Made by a program: the position numbers and the translations under genes
DNA from: Thermoplasmata archaeon
GTDB lineage: Archaea > Thermoplasmatota > Thermoplasmata > Lutacidiplasmatales > UBA184
Assembly (NCBI GenBank): GCA_021819135.1
Contig: JAKASE010000003.1
Span: 62,001 to 126,000, forward strand
Length of the DNA: 64,000 nucleotides
Direction: 5' to 3'
In this document: positions 26,710 to 34,711 of the stretch, piece by piece
Numbering within the stretch: position 1 is the first letter of the stretch
Layout of the letters: each line of letters starts with the position of its first letter
The notes under the pieces: generated by a model
The model's input: the letters and a program-made list of their open reading frames with translations, nothing else
Database searches by the model: none
What the model was told of the DNA's origin: nothing

Positions 26710-27830
26710 TCATCCCGCCACTTGAACAGGCGGACCGCGAGGAGGAAGAGGACGACCGCGATCGCGAGGACGATCACGAGATCGGTCAGCGCCCGGCCGT
26801 TGTTCGAGAACAGCATCACCTGGTTCATCCCGTCGATGACGTAGTAGAGCGGGAGGATGTGGGCGAACTCCTGGAGACCCGGCGGGAAGCTCGAGACCTG
26901 GAAGAACGTGCCGGAGAGGAACATCATCGGGAAGGTGATGATGTTCCCGATGAGCGCCGCGCTCTCGGGGGTCTTGGCGACCGAGCCGGCCAGCATCCCG
27001 AGGGAGACGAACAGGAACGGCCCCACCATGAGGAACGGCAGGAGCCCGAGCGTGATCCCGACGTGGGCCCGGAAGAGGTAGACACCGGCCCCGATCATGA
27101 TGCCGGCGGAGACGAACGTCAGGAGGACGTACCACAGGATGCGGCTCGTGAGCCACTCCGCCCGGCTGAGCGGCGTCAGGGAGAGCTCCCGGAATATCCC
27201 CTCCTTCCGGTAGCTCGACGTGATGTCGACCATCGAGAACATCGGGCTCGTGAGGATCGAGAAGCCGATCAGCCCCGGGATGAGGAAGTCGATGTACGTC
27301 AGGATCTGGCTGCCGACGTTCCGGGTCGGCCCGAGCAGGATGATCGGGGTCCCGTTCGCGGCCCGGAGGTTGAAGCCGTTCGCGACCCCGTTGACCGCGC
27401 CGACGGCGGCCCCCGACGAGGCGGCGTCCGACGGGTTCGTGAACAGCGTCAGGTTCACCGGGACGTGGTGGAGGTAGTTCTCCTGGAACCCGGCCGGGAC
27501 CACGAGACCGACCGGGTCATCGTTCTGTCCGAGCCAGGTATCGAAGTTCGAGGGCGTGACCGACCGGTCCGTGACCAGGGTGACGTGCACGATCGTCGTG
27601 TTGTTGAGCGCGCTCAGGAATTGCTGGCTCACGGGCGAGTAGCCGGTCGCGTTGTGGTCCTCGTTGAGCACGTAGAGGGTCGTGGCGGTCGACCCCACCG
27701 AGGAGAAGATCAGCCCAAAGAGCCCGATCAGGATGATCGGGAAGACCAGCGAGAAGAACAGCGCGACCGGATTGCGGAGGTAGCTTCGGGCGGTGACCTT
27801 GAAGTCCGCCCCGATGTGGGAGAACCTCAT
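26706..27830 (-). CDS. ABC-2 type exporter permease
   Basis: 374 residues. A first transmembrane segment at about 20-42 (VALFFSLVFPIILIGLFGLIF) is followed by a large extracytoplasmic domain of about 130 residues, then five more segments starting near residue 180. This is the architecture of ABC-2/DrrB-like or NatB-like permeases. The start overlaps the stop of the ATPase gene by 4 bp. Substrate unknown; drug, lipid or ion export is possible. Confidence 0.92.
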   Translation of the reverse strand: MRFSHIGADFKVTARSYLRNPVALFFSLVFPIILIGLFGLIFSSVGSTATTLYVLNEDHNATGYSPVSQQFLSALNNTTIVHVTLVTDRSVTPSNFDTWLGQNDDPVGLVVPAGFQENYLHHVPVNLTLFTNPSDAASSGAAVGAVNGVANGFNLRAANGTPIILLGPTRNVGSQILTYIDFLIPGLIGFSILTSPMFSMVDITSSYRKEGIFRELSLTPLSRAEWLTSRILWYVLLTFVSAGIMIGAGVYLFRAHVGITLGLLPFLMVGPFLFVSLGMLAGSVAKTPESAALIGNIITFPMMFLSGTFFQVSSFPPGLQEFAHILPLYYVIDGMNQVMLFSNNGRALTDLVIVLAIAVVLFLLAVRLFKWRDE

Positions 27831-28756
27831 GGGGGCGTCTCCGACTTCAGGGCGCCCTCATCCATCCGACCGACCAGGCGCACGAAGACGTCCTCGAGCG
27901 TGTCCTGGTGGGTCTGGAACCGCTGCCAGGGGAGTCCGCTCTCCTCCACCGCGTTCAGCACCCGCAGCACGTCCCTCTTGTCGGTGAGCGCGACTTCGAC
28001 CCGTCCCTCCGCGTAGAGCGCAGAAAGCCCGAGGCGGTCGTGCAGGACCGTGGCGAGGGCGCCCGGTCCCTCGATGCTGATTCGCTCTTCCTGCCCGTGG
28101 GCCTGAATGATCTCGCTCGGGGTCCCCGAGGCGATGATCTTCCCGTGGTGGATGATCGCGACCCGGTCGGCGAGCAGCTCCGCCTCCTCGAGGTAGTGCG
28201 TCGTGAGGAAGACGGTCTTCCCGTCCCGCTGCAGCCCGCGGATGACCGCCCAGATCGCCCGGCGCGCGTGGGGATCGAGACCGGTGGTCGGCTCGTCGAG
28301 GAAGCAGATCTCCGGGTCGTTCGTCAGGGCGAGGGCGAGCCCGAGCTTCTGCTTCTGGCCGCCGGAGAGGGTGTCGTAGCGCGCGTGGATCTTGTCGAGC
28401 AGCTCGACCTTCGCGAGGAGCTCCCCCGGATCGACCTCCGTGTGGAAGAGCGTCCGGTAGTACTCGATCGCCTCTTTCGCCGTGATCTTCTCGAAGAACC
28501 GGAAGTCCTGGGGGATCACACCGATACGACGGTGGAGGGCGTTCCCCTCCGTCCAGGGGTCGAGGCCGAGGACGCGGACGGTCCCGGCGCTCCGCCGCCG
28601 GAGCCCCTCGAGGATCTCGGTGGTCGTGGTCTTGCCGGCGCCGTTCGGCCCGAGGAACGCGAAGATGGACCCGGACGGCACGGCGAACTCGATCCCGTCG
28701 ACCGCGGCCAGCGGGCCGTATCGCTTGACGAGCCCCTCGACCTCGATCGCGGCCAT
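27827..28756 (-). CDS. ABC transporter ATP-binding subunit (DrrA/CcmA-like)
   Basis: 309 residues. Walker A GPNGAGKTTTTE (about 36-47), Q-loop IPQDFRFFEK, signature LSGGQKQKLGLAL (about 134-146), Walker B ICFLDEPTTGLDPHA, and the switch His in FLTTHYLEEAE. A C-terminal DUF4162-like extension of about 80 residues follows. Works with the overlapping permease gene. Confidence 0.95.
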   Translation of the reverse strand: MAAIEVEGLVKRYGPLAAVDGIEFAVPSGSIFAFLGPNGAGKTTTTEILEGLRRRSAGTVRVLGLDPWTEGNALHRRIGVIPQDFRFFEKITAKEAIEYYRTLFHTEVDPGELLAKVELLDKIHARYDTLSGGQKQKLGLALALTNDPEICFLDEPTTGLDPHARRAIWAVIRGLQRDGKTVFLTTHYLEEAELLADRVAIIHHGKIIASGTPSEIIQAHGQEERISIEGPGALATVLHDRLGLSALYAEGRVEVALTDKRDVLRVLNAVEESGLPWQRFQTHQDTLEDVFVRLVGRMDEGALKSETPP

Positions 28757-28776
28757 CGACCCACGTGGCCCCGGGA

Positions 28777-28788
28777 GGTTAAGAAACC
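28777..28788 (-). promoter_or_regulatory. Promoter of the ABC exporter operon
   Basis: GGTTTCTTAACC on the minus strand: the TATA-like centre lies 26 bp before ATG 28756, framed by a 4-bp inverted repeat GGTT/AACC. Confidence 0.55.
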
Positions 28789-28929
28789 CACGAAGGGCCA
28801 GAGTCGCCCGGTCCGGCCCTGGGCCGAGCGCGGGGGCCGGCCGGAGCGGGTTGCGTTCCTTGCAAGGGAGTTGCGATGGCGAAACGACTTATCCCACCCG
28901 AGATGCCCCTCCCTTCCGAATCCCCGCCG

Positions 28930-29925
28930 ATGACCCCAGCGCGCTCGTTCTCGGAGGCCCTCGTCTCGACCCCCCTGTTCTTCGAGCCGGTCCCCCCGAT
29001 GGGAAGGAGCCCGGCGGCGCGCGTCACCGAGCGGGTGGAGGCGATCGCTTGCCTCGTCCGGGAGGTCCCCCGTCTCGATGCCCTCGACGTCCCCGAGCTG
29101 GTGGACGAGAACCACGAGGGCCGCCCCCGATACCGCTCGGGCGACATCCGTCCGTTCGCGGTCCGGCTGCAGGAGGCGACGGAACGTCCCGCCGTGATCA
29201 ACCGGATCGTGGCCCACGTCGCCTCCGCCCCCGAGCTCGAGCGGTGGGCCACCGAGACGACCGCCCTCGGGCTGCGGCACGTGGTGCTCGTCGGCGGGGC
29301 GAGCCGCTTCATCCCGTACCCCGGCCCCTCGGTCGCGGACGCGAACCGGCTCTGCCGTCCGATCTTCCGGGACGCCGGTGGCTCGATCGGCAACATCGCG
29401 ATCCCGCAGCGGGTCGGCGAACCGCACCGGATGCTGTCGAAGACCCGCGTCGGCGCCTCGTTCTTCACCACCCAGATCCTCTTTGACGGCGACCGGGCCG
29501 TCGACCTGGTGCGGCAGTACGCCTATCTCTGTCGCCAGGCCTCGATCCCTCCGGCGACCGTCCTGCTGGGCTTCGCCCCGGTCGCGGACGACCAAGACGT
29601 CGAGTTCGTCCGATGGCTCGGCGCCGAGATCCCGGAGACGATCGAACAGATGCTCCTCGAGGAGGACGAGGCGGAGGTCCTTCGGCGAAGCGAGGCCCGG
29701 GCGATCGCGCTCTGGGAGACCGTTCGCGCCACCGTGGCCCGAGAGGAGCTCGAGGTCCCCCTCGGCGTGAACGTGGAGCAGGTCTCCTCCCGTCACCTCG
29801 ACGCCGCGGCCCACCTGCTCCGCGAGTTCGCCCGGCGCATCGACTCGGTCCCGTCCGCCGGACCGGGCACGGAGGCGCCGGACCCGAGCCCGGGGCGGTC
29901 CGCCCCCTCCGGCTCTACCGTCTAG
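28930..29925 (+). CDS. Methylenetetrahydrofolate reductase-like protein
   Basis: 331 residues from ATG 28930. The upstream in-frame ATGs (28876, 28903) lie before or within reach of the TATA-like CGACTTATCC at 28885-28894. A TIM-barrel pattern of the MTHFR family is visible: LFFEPVPPMG, DALDVPEL, RHVVLVGGASRF, GNIAIPQR, and ASFFTTQILFDGD near the FAD-binding strand. True MetF enzymes bind FAD and reduce methylene-tetrahydrofolate or tetrahydromethanopterin. The match is to the divergent archaeal/mycobacterial branch, so substrate is unsure. The 3' end overlaps the convergent M29-like gene by 11 bp. Confidence 0.72.
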   Translation: MTPARSFSEALVSTPLFFEPVPPMGRSPAARVTERVEAIACLVREVPRLDALDVPELVDENHEGRPRYRSGDIRPFAVRLQEATERPAVINRIVAHVASAPELERWATETTALGLRHVVLVGGASRFIPYPGPSVADANRLCRPIFRDAGGSIGNIAIPQRVGEPHRMLSKTRVGASFFTTQILFDGDRAVDLVRQYAYLCRQASIPPATVLLGFAPVADDQDVEFVRWLGAEIPETIEQMLLEEDEAEVLRRSEARAIALWETVRATVAREELEVPLGVNVEQVSSRHLDAAAHLLREFARRIDSVPSAGPGTEAPDPSPGRSAPSGSTV

Positions 29926-31057
29926 GCGGGCGTCGGCGGACGGTCCGATCGACCGGCCGTCCGTCGATCCACCACGGCGTCCCGTCCACGTCGACATCGG
30001 CCCCGGCGAGCGTCGTCCGAAAGATGGACGGGGCCTCTCGGACCCCTGCGGCCCGGGGTCCCCGGGCGATCACGAGCCCGATCACGCCCGTTCCGAGGTC
30101 CCCGATCTCCGGGGCCCGACCGGCCGACGGATTGAGCCCGAACGTCACGGCCCGAACGATCGTGGGCCGGGGTCTCCGGGGACCGAACGTCGCCGCGAAC
30201 GCCCGCCCGCCCCGGCTGAACGCGAACTCGGCGAGCCGCCCCTCGTGGAACCGGAACCGGGCCCCGTAGGAGACCGGAGGGTCGGTGGACCGGTCGTACG
30301 TCGGGCGGTTCGACTCCCACGTCCCCTCCGGGGATCGGGCGACGATACCCGCCGAGACCCGTCCGGTCGGAAGGGTGGTCCACTCCCTCCGGGACCGCCG
30401 GTTGGGACCGTGAGGTCGTCCGTCCTCGACCGCCCGGCTCCCCGGGGCGAGCCGGAGCTCGAGGTCGGTCCCGTTCGGATGCCGCACGCTCAGGCGACGG
30501 GCCCGGGCGAGCCGACGGAGCACCGCGGCCCCCCGGCGCGCGAGCCGCTCCGGCGGCACCAGGGTCGCCGACAGCATCTCCTCTTGCCACGCGGTGAGGT
30601 CGGCCCGGTAGCGCGCGGCCGCCTCCGGGGTGACCGTGGCGATCGCGAGGCGTACGGCCCGCAGGCGCGCGCGCCGGGCTTCGCGCCACCATCGCTCGCC
30701 GTGGCGGTCGAGAAGCGCCGTGCGGTCGGCCGGCGTGAGGCCGAGCAGCCGGTGATATCCCTCGGGTCCGGGAAGATAGACATACGCGTCGCTCGCCCGG
30801 GCCCATGCGGGGGAGGCGCCGGGGTACGGGGGGGTCCCCGGCAGGGTCACCGAGCGGAAGAACGCCTCCTCGTCCTCGACGACGAGCGCGGCCTCGGCGC
30901 CCATCCGCCGGGCCTCCACGACGATCCCCCGGGCCCAGCCGAGGGCGTGGCTCCAGGACTCGACCGTCACCCGTTCCCCGGGGCGTACCGAGAGGTACCG
31001 CCGGAGGACGTGCGCGCCGAGGGCCTCGTCCGGTCGACTCGGCACGCCGCTCCTCAC
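29915..31057 (-). CDS. Aminopeptidase M29-like protein with an apparently degenerate metal site
   Basis: 380 residues from GTG 31057, which overlaps the nikR stop (GTGA). The N-terminal half matches M29 thermophilic aminopeptidases: HVLRRYLSVRPGERVTVES, then WARGIVVEARRMGAEAALVVEDEEAFF and RLSVRHPNGTDLELRL. The C-terminal half keeps the general pattern (LPTGRVSAGIVARSPEG, FGLNPS, DGRPV) but the usual IHWD-type His-x-Asp metal ligands near the end are replaced by IFRTTLAG. So it may not be an active dinuclear-metal peptidase. Operon position after NiCoT and NikR links it to nickel use, for an unknown purpose. Confidence 0.65.
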   Translation of the reverse strand: MRSGVPSRPDEALGAHVLRRYLSVRPGERVTVESWSHALGWARGIVVEARRMGAEAALVVEDEEAFFRSVTLPGTPPYPGASPAWARASDAYVYLPGPEGYHRLLGLTPADRTALLDRHGERWWREARRARLRAVRLAIATVTPEAAARYRADLTAWQEEMLSATLVPPERLARRGAAVLRRLARARRLSVRHPNGTDLELRLAPGSRAVEDGRPHGPNRRSRREWTTLPTGRVSAGIVARSPEGTWESNRPTYDRSTDPPVSYGARFRFHEGRLAEFAFSRGGRAFAATFGPRRPRPTIVRAVTFGLNPSAGRAPEIGDLGTGVIGLVIARGPRAAGVREAPSIFRTTLAGADVDVDGTPWWIDGRPVDRTVRRRPPRR

Positions 31058-31530
31058 CGGGCCGGCGTGGCCCGCCCGTCCTCCCTGTGGGGGTGATGGT
31101 GCCCGGTCCGTCCCCCGGCGACGGCCGGGGTGGCCGCGAGCCACCCTCCGTCCAGGATCCCCTTCACCCCGCGCAGGTCCTCGGCGGCCGACTCGATCTC
31201 CCGTCGCCGTCCCAGGAGCACGACCACCTCCGCGCAGGCGTCCCCTTCGAGGTGCACGTGGGTCGTCGAGCGGATGTGTTCTCCCCACCGGTGCTCCGCG
31301 GCGGTCAGCCGCCGGAGGACGTTGGGGGCGGAATGCCGGTAGAGGAGGGCCACGACGCCGAGCGCATCCGCCTCCGGGTCCGTGAGCGTCCGCTCCGAGA
31401 GCTCCTTGCGGATGAGGGCGCGAACGGCATCCGAACGGCTCGGGCTGTTGCGCTCCCCGACCCACCGGTCGAGGAGCGCGAGCAGATCGGGCTCGATCGA
31501 CACTCCCACGCGGACGACGCGTCGGCTCAC
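31054..31530 (-). CDS. nikR: NikR nickel-responsive regulator
   Basis: 158 residues from GTG 31530, overlapping the NiCoT stop (GTGA). The ribbon-helix-helix DNA-binding domain covers residues 5-45 (VRVGVSIEPDLLALLD, SPSRSDAVRALIRKEL). The nickel ligands fit E. coli NikR exactly in spacing: His80, His91, His93 and Cys99 (H-x10-H-x-H-x5-C). A His-rich tail (GHHHPH) extends the C-terminus. It should repress nickel uptake when nickel is bound; the dyad at 32676-32700 before this operon is a possible operator. Confidence 0.92.
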   Translation of the reverse strand: MSRRVVRVGVSIEPDLLALLDRWVGERNSPSRSDAVRALIRKELSERTLTDPEADALGVVALLYRHSAPNVLRRLTAAEHRWGEHIRSTTHVHLEGDACAEVVVLLGRRREIESAAEDLRGVKGILDGGWLAATPAVAGGRTGHHHPHREDGRATPAR

Positions 31531-32642
31531 GGATTCGGTGCCGGGGGCGTCGCCTCGGTCTCGGAGGGCGTCGCGGGCGCTCCGGATCCGGGGAACCCCC
31601 TCTGTTCGTATCCCTTGATCCGGTAGATGAGCATGGCGATGAGCCAGCTTGCGACGAAGATAGCGACCACGACGTAGCCGATGCTCTCGAGGTTGAGCCC
31701 GGCGAGGGCGGTCCAGAACGGCCCGCTGAGGCCGATCTCCGATCCCACCACGCCGAGGAGCTCCATGCCCCCGATGGCGAAGGCCACGAGCACGGAGATC
31801 ACCGTCAGGGTCAGGTTGTAGAACACCTTTCGGATCGGATTGTTGAACGCCCACCCGTAGGCATAGCGCATCGCGAACCCGTCCGAGGTATCGGAGAGGA
31901 CCATCCCGCAGGTGAAGAGCAGCGGGAGGACGAGGATCGTCCACAGCGGGACGGTGCCCGACACCCCGATGCCGACGCTCAGCACGATGAGCGCGATCTC
32001 GGTCGCCGTGTCGAACCCCAGGCCGAACAGCACGCCGACCGGGTAGATCTGCCACGGTTCCTCGACCGTGCGGAAGAGCCGGTAGAAGTACCGGTAGAGG
32101 AACCCGCGCTGGTTGAGCTGGGCCTCGTACTCGGCCTCGTCGAGGCGTCCGGTCCGGGCCGCCCGGAACATGCGGTAGACCTCGAAGACGATCAGGAGGT
32201 TGATGAACCCGATCAGGAAGAGGAAGAAGCCGGAGATGGCGGTCCCGAGGACCGCCCCGATCGACTGGATCGCCCCGAGGTGGCTCTTGATGTAGTTGGT
32301 GAGGAAGATCAACGCGACGATGAGCCCGGCCACGATCGTGGAGTGGCCGAGGGAGAACCAGGTACCGACCGTGAGCGGCCGCTTCCCGTCGTGGAGCAGC
32401 TTGCGCGTCGTGTTATCGATCGCCGCGATGTGGTCGGCATCGAACCCGTGACGGAGACCCAGGATGTAGGCGATGAGGCCGATCCCGGCGAGTACCGGCC
32501 AGCGGAGCCCGAGGAGGTAGGAGGCGTAGAATCCGCCGATCGTGGCCCCGACGATCACCGTGTAGAGGAGGGCCATCCGGGTCCGTTCCCCCGCGGTGAG
32601 GCGCAGGTCGGCCCCACCGGCCCGGAGGGAGGAGGATGCCAT
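31527..32642 (-). CDS. NiCoT-family nickel/cobalt permease (HoxN/NixA type)
   Basis: 371 residues from ATG 32642, chosen because a TATA box (32664-32673) lies 26 bp upstream; the frame is open further to 32699. Eight membrane segments. Family signatures: LRHGFDADHIAAIDN (about 63-77), FSLGHSTIV, and LFGLGFDTATEIAL. It imports Ni2+ (or Co2+) and is translated just ahead of its predicted regulator NikR. Confidence 0.93.
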   Translation of the reverse strand: MASSSLRAGGADLRLTAGERTRMALLYTVIVGATIGGFYASYLLGLRWPVLAGIGLIAYILGLRHGFDADHIAAIDNTTRKLLHDGKRPLTVGTWFSLGHSTIVAGLIVALIFLTNYIKSHLGAIQSIGAVLGTAISGFFLFLIGFINLLIVFEVYRMFRAARTGRLDEAEYEAQLNQRGFLYRYFYRLFRTVEEPWQIYPVGVLFGLGFDTATEIALIVLSVGIGVSGTVPLWTILVLPLLFTCGMVLSDTSDGFAMRYAYGWAFNNPIRKVFYNLTLTVISVLVAFAIGGMELLGVVGSEIGLSGPFWTALAGLNLESIGYVVVAIFVASWLIAMLIYRIKGYEQRGFPGSGAPATPSETEATPPAPNP

Positions 32643-32663
32643 CGTCCCGCCCACACGGCCGGT

Positions 32664-32673
32664 GGGTTTAACC
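32664..32673 (-). promoter_or_regulatory. TATA box of the nickel operon
   Basis: GGTTAAACCC on the minus strand, centred 26 bp before ATG 32642; leaderless transcript. Confidence 0.65.
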
Positions 32674-32675
32674 GT

Positions 32676-32700
32676 TATGTCGTCTTCAAAAATCGTCACA
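32676..32700 (-). promoter_or_regulatory. Imperfect dyad upstream of the nickel operon, possible NikR operator
   Basis: Half-sites TGTGACGA and ACGACATA (minus strand) face each other across 9 bp, matching at five of eight symmetric positions. The dyad ends 3 bp upstream of the TATA box, where a bound repressor would block TBP/TFB. Assignment to NikR rests on position only. Confidence 0.35.
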
Positions 32701-32713
32701 CCGGCGGGGACCG

Positions 32714-33355
32714 TCAGTGGAGGGCGGCCGTGAGCGCCGCCGTCGCGGGCGCAAGGTCCTCGTCCCCGAGCAGGAAGATCGTGTCGGTGTAGCAGGAGAG
32801 CGCCTCGACGATGTTGATCCCGCGGGTCGAGAGCACACCCGTCAGGTGACGGAGGAGGCCCGGGGTCTCCTCGATGCTCTCGGGGCTCGTCACCGCGACC
32901 TCGATCAGGTTCTTGCGGACGGAGATCACCTGGCTCTCCCGCAGGGCATGGGTCACCCGGGTCACCGAATCCTCGTCCACGAGGACGACCGTGCCCCGGG
33001 AGACCTGGATGAGGCGGCAGAGCGAGTTCTCGTCGAGAAGCTCTTCGACGACGTCCCCCAGGCGCTGAAGGACCTCCACCCCTTCGGCGACCGTCACGGC
33101 GGCGACCCGGGTCCGCGTCTCGATGCGGCTCTTGCGCAGGACCCGACGGACCCCGGCCTCCCGGAACGCTTCCCCGCCCCGGGGGTACCGGCGGCAGGCC
33201 GCGAGGATGGCATCCGTTCCCTTGAGGCCGAGCTCCTCCCGGATCCGTCGGGCGATCGCGGAATAGTTCCCGATCCGCAGCCGGATCGCGTCGGCGATGA
33301 CGGGGTGGGCGTCGAGGTACTCGCGGACCTGCACGGCGACGGAACGATCGGGCAT
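32714..33355 (-). CDS. ACT-domain regulator of amino-acid metabolism (COG2150-like)
   Basis: 213 residues from ATG 33355; the frame extends upstream but into the promoter region. The N-terminal 75 residues form a helical, likely HTH segment (IRLRIGNYSAIARRIREELGLKG-like). Residues about 85-140 are a linker. The C-terminal ACT domain has VISVRKNLIEVAVTSPESIEETPG and LTGVLSTRGINIVEALSC, a classic ligand-binding ACT pattern. Divergent from the argG-lysK operon, which makes it the probable transcriptional sensor of arginine or lysine. Confidence 0.8.
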   Translation of the reverse strand: MPDRSVAVQVREYLDAHPVIADAIRLRIGNYSAIARRIREELGLKGTDAILAACRRYPRGGEAFREAGVRRVLRKSRIETRTRVAAVTVAEGVEVLQRLGDVVEELLDENSLCRLIQVSRGTVVLVDEDSVTRVTHALRESQVISVRKNLIEVAVTSPESIEETPGLLRHLTGVLSTRGINIVEALSCYTDTIFLLGDEDLAPATAALTAALH

Positions 33356-33392
33356 AATTGTCTCATTTAGGACAAAACTGCCTAATTGTGTC
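33355..33392. promoter_or_regulatory. Direct repeats TAATTGTCTC / TAATTGTGTC between the ACT regulator and argG
   Basis: Two copies of TAATTGT(C/G)TC begin at 33355 and 33383, 28 bp apart, in an AT-rich divergent promoter region. They flank a third related motif, ATTTAGGACA. A candidate operator for the ACT-domain regulator. Confidence 0.4.
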
Positions 33393-33406
33393 CAGCGACG
33401 GTCACA

Positions 33407-33418
33407 TCCTATAAATCC
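33407..33418 (+). promoter_or_regulatory. TATA box of the argG-lysK operon
   Basis: TCCTATAAATCC, centred 41 bp before GTG 33453, predicts a leader of about 15 nt. Confidence 0.7.
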
Positions 33419-33452
33419 CTCTCCCCCGCTCGCATGCGCACCCACACCGACC

Positions 33453-34694
33453 GTGCCGAAACCAAAGATCGTCCTGGCGTATTCCGGGGGGCTCGACACC
33501 TCCGTCGCGATCCCCTGGCTCCGAGAGAACAAGTCCGCGGACGTCGTCGCGGTGACCGTCGATGTCGGCCAGCCGGTCGACCTCGAGCGGGTCCGCCGCA
33601 AGGCCGAGGCCTCGGGGGCGACCCGGGCCTACGTGGCCGATGCGCGGAGGGAGTTCGCCGAGGAGTTCATCGCTCCGGCGCTGCGGGCGAACGCGCTCTA
33701 CGAGGGGGTCTACCCGCTGAGCACCGCCCTCGCGCGGCCGCTCATCGCCCGGCACCTCGTCCGGGTCGCCCGGAAGGAGGGCGCCCAGTACGTCGCCCAC
33801 GGCTGCACGGGCAAGGGCAACGACCAGGTCCGGTTCGACCTGTCCACGACCGGCCTCGCCCCCGAGCTCGAGGTGATCGCCCCGGCCCGGGAGTGGTCGA
33901 TGACGCGCGAGGACGAGATCGGGTTCGCCCAGGCGCACGGTGTGCCGGTCGACGCGACGAAGGCCTCGCCGTACAGCACCGACGAGAACCTGTGGGGCCG
34001 CTCGGTCGAGTGCGGCATCCTCGAGGACCCGAGCGTCGAGCCCCCCGAGGAGGCGTTCGGCTGGACGCGGGCTCCGTCGGAAGGACCGGACGAGCCCGAG
34101 TACGTCACGATCTCCTTCGAGCGGGGCACGCCCACCGGTCTCAACGGCCGTTCGGCGCCCCTCCACGAACTGATCGCGGAGCTCAACCGGACGGCCGGAA
34201 CGCACGGGGTGGGTCGGATCGACCACCTCGAGTCCCGGGTCGTCGGGATCAAGTCCCGCGAGGTCTACGAGTGCCCGGCGGCGGTCGTCCTGATCGCGGC
34301 CCATCAGGCGCTCGAGGCGCTCGTGCTCCCCCGGGACGTGCTCGACTACAAGCGCTCGGTCGAGCAGCGGTACTCCCAGCTCATCTACGACGGTCTCTGG
34401 TTCACCCCGCTCAAGAGCGCGCTCGACGCGTTCGTCACCGCGACCCAGGAGCGGGTGTCGGGCGAGGTGGCGGTCAAGCTCTACAAGGGGTCGGCGCGGG
34501 TCACGGGACGGCGCTCGGAGAACGCGCTGTACCAGACGGCGCTCGCCACGTACTCCTCCGGCGACCAGTACCGCCGTCAGATGGCGGAGGGGTTCATCTA
34601 CGTCTGGGGGCTGCCCGCGCGCACGTGGGCCGCCGTGGGGGCGCGATCCGCCCCGGCCGTGGTATCGCCGACCCGGACGCGCGCTCGTCGTTGA
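33453..34694 (+). CDS. argG: Argininosuccinate synthase
   Basis: 413 residues from GTG 33453. ATP-pyrophosphatase P-loop KIVLAYSGGLDTSVAIPWL (residues 4-22), then AHGCTGKGNDQVRFDL (about 110-125) and YSTDENLWGRSVECG. It joins citrulline and aspartate with ATP in arginine synthesis. First gene of the operon; argH follows after 17 bp. Confidence 0.96.
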   Translation: MPKPKIVLAYSGGLDTSVAIPWLRENKSADVVAVTVDVGQPVDLERVRRKAEASGATRAYVADARREFAEEFIAPALRANALYEGVYPLSTALARPLIARHLVRVARKEGAQYVAHGCTGKGNDQVRFDLSTTGLAPELEVIAPAREWSMTREDEIGFAQAHGVPVDATKASPYSTDENLWGRSVECGILEDPSVEPPEEAFGWTRAPSEGPDEPEYVTISFERGTPTGLNGRSAPLHELIAELNRTAGTHGVGRIDHLESRVVGIKSREVYECPAAVVLIAAHQALEALVLPRDVLDYKRSVEQRYSQLIYDGLWFTPLKSALDAFVTATQERVSGEVAVKLYKGSARVTGRRSENALYQTALATYSSGDQYRRQMAEGFIYVWGLPARTWAAVGARSAPAVVSPTRTRARR

Positions 34695-34711
34695 GCCCCG
34701 TTGAGCCGCTC

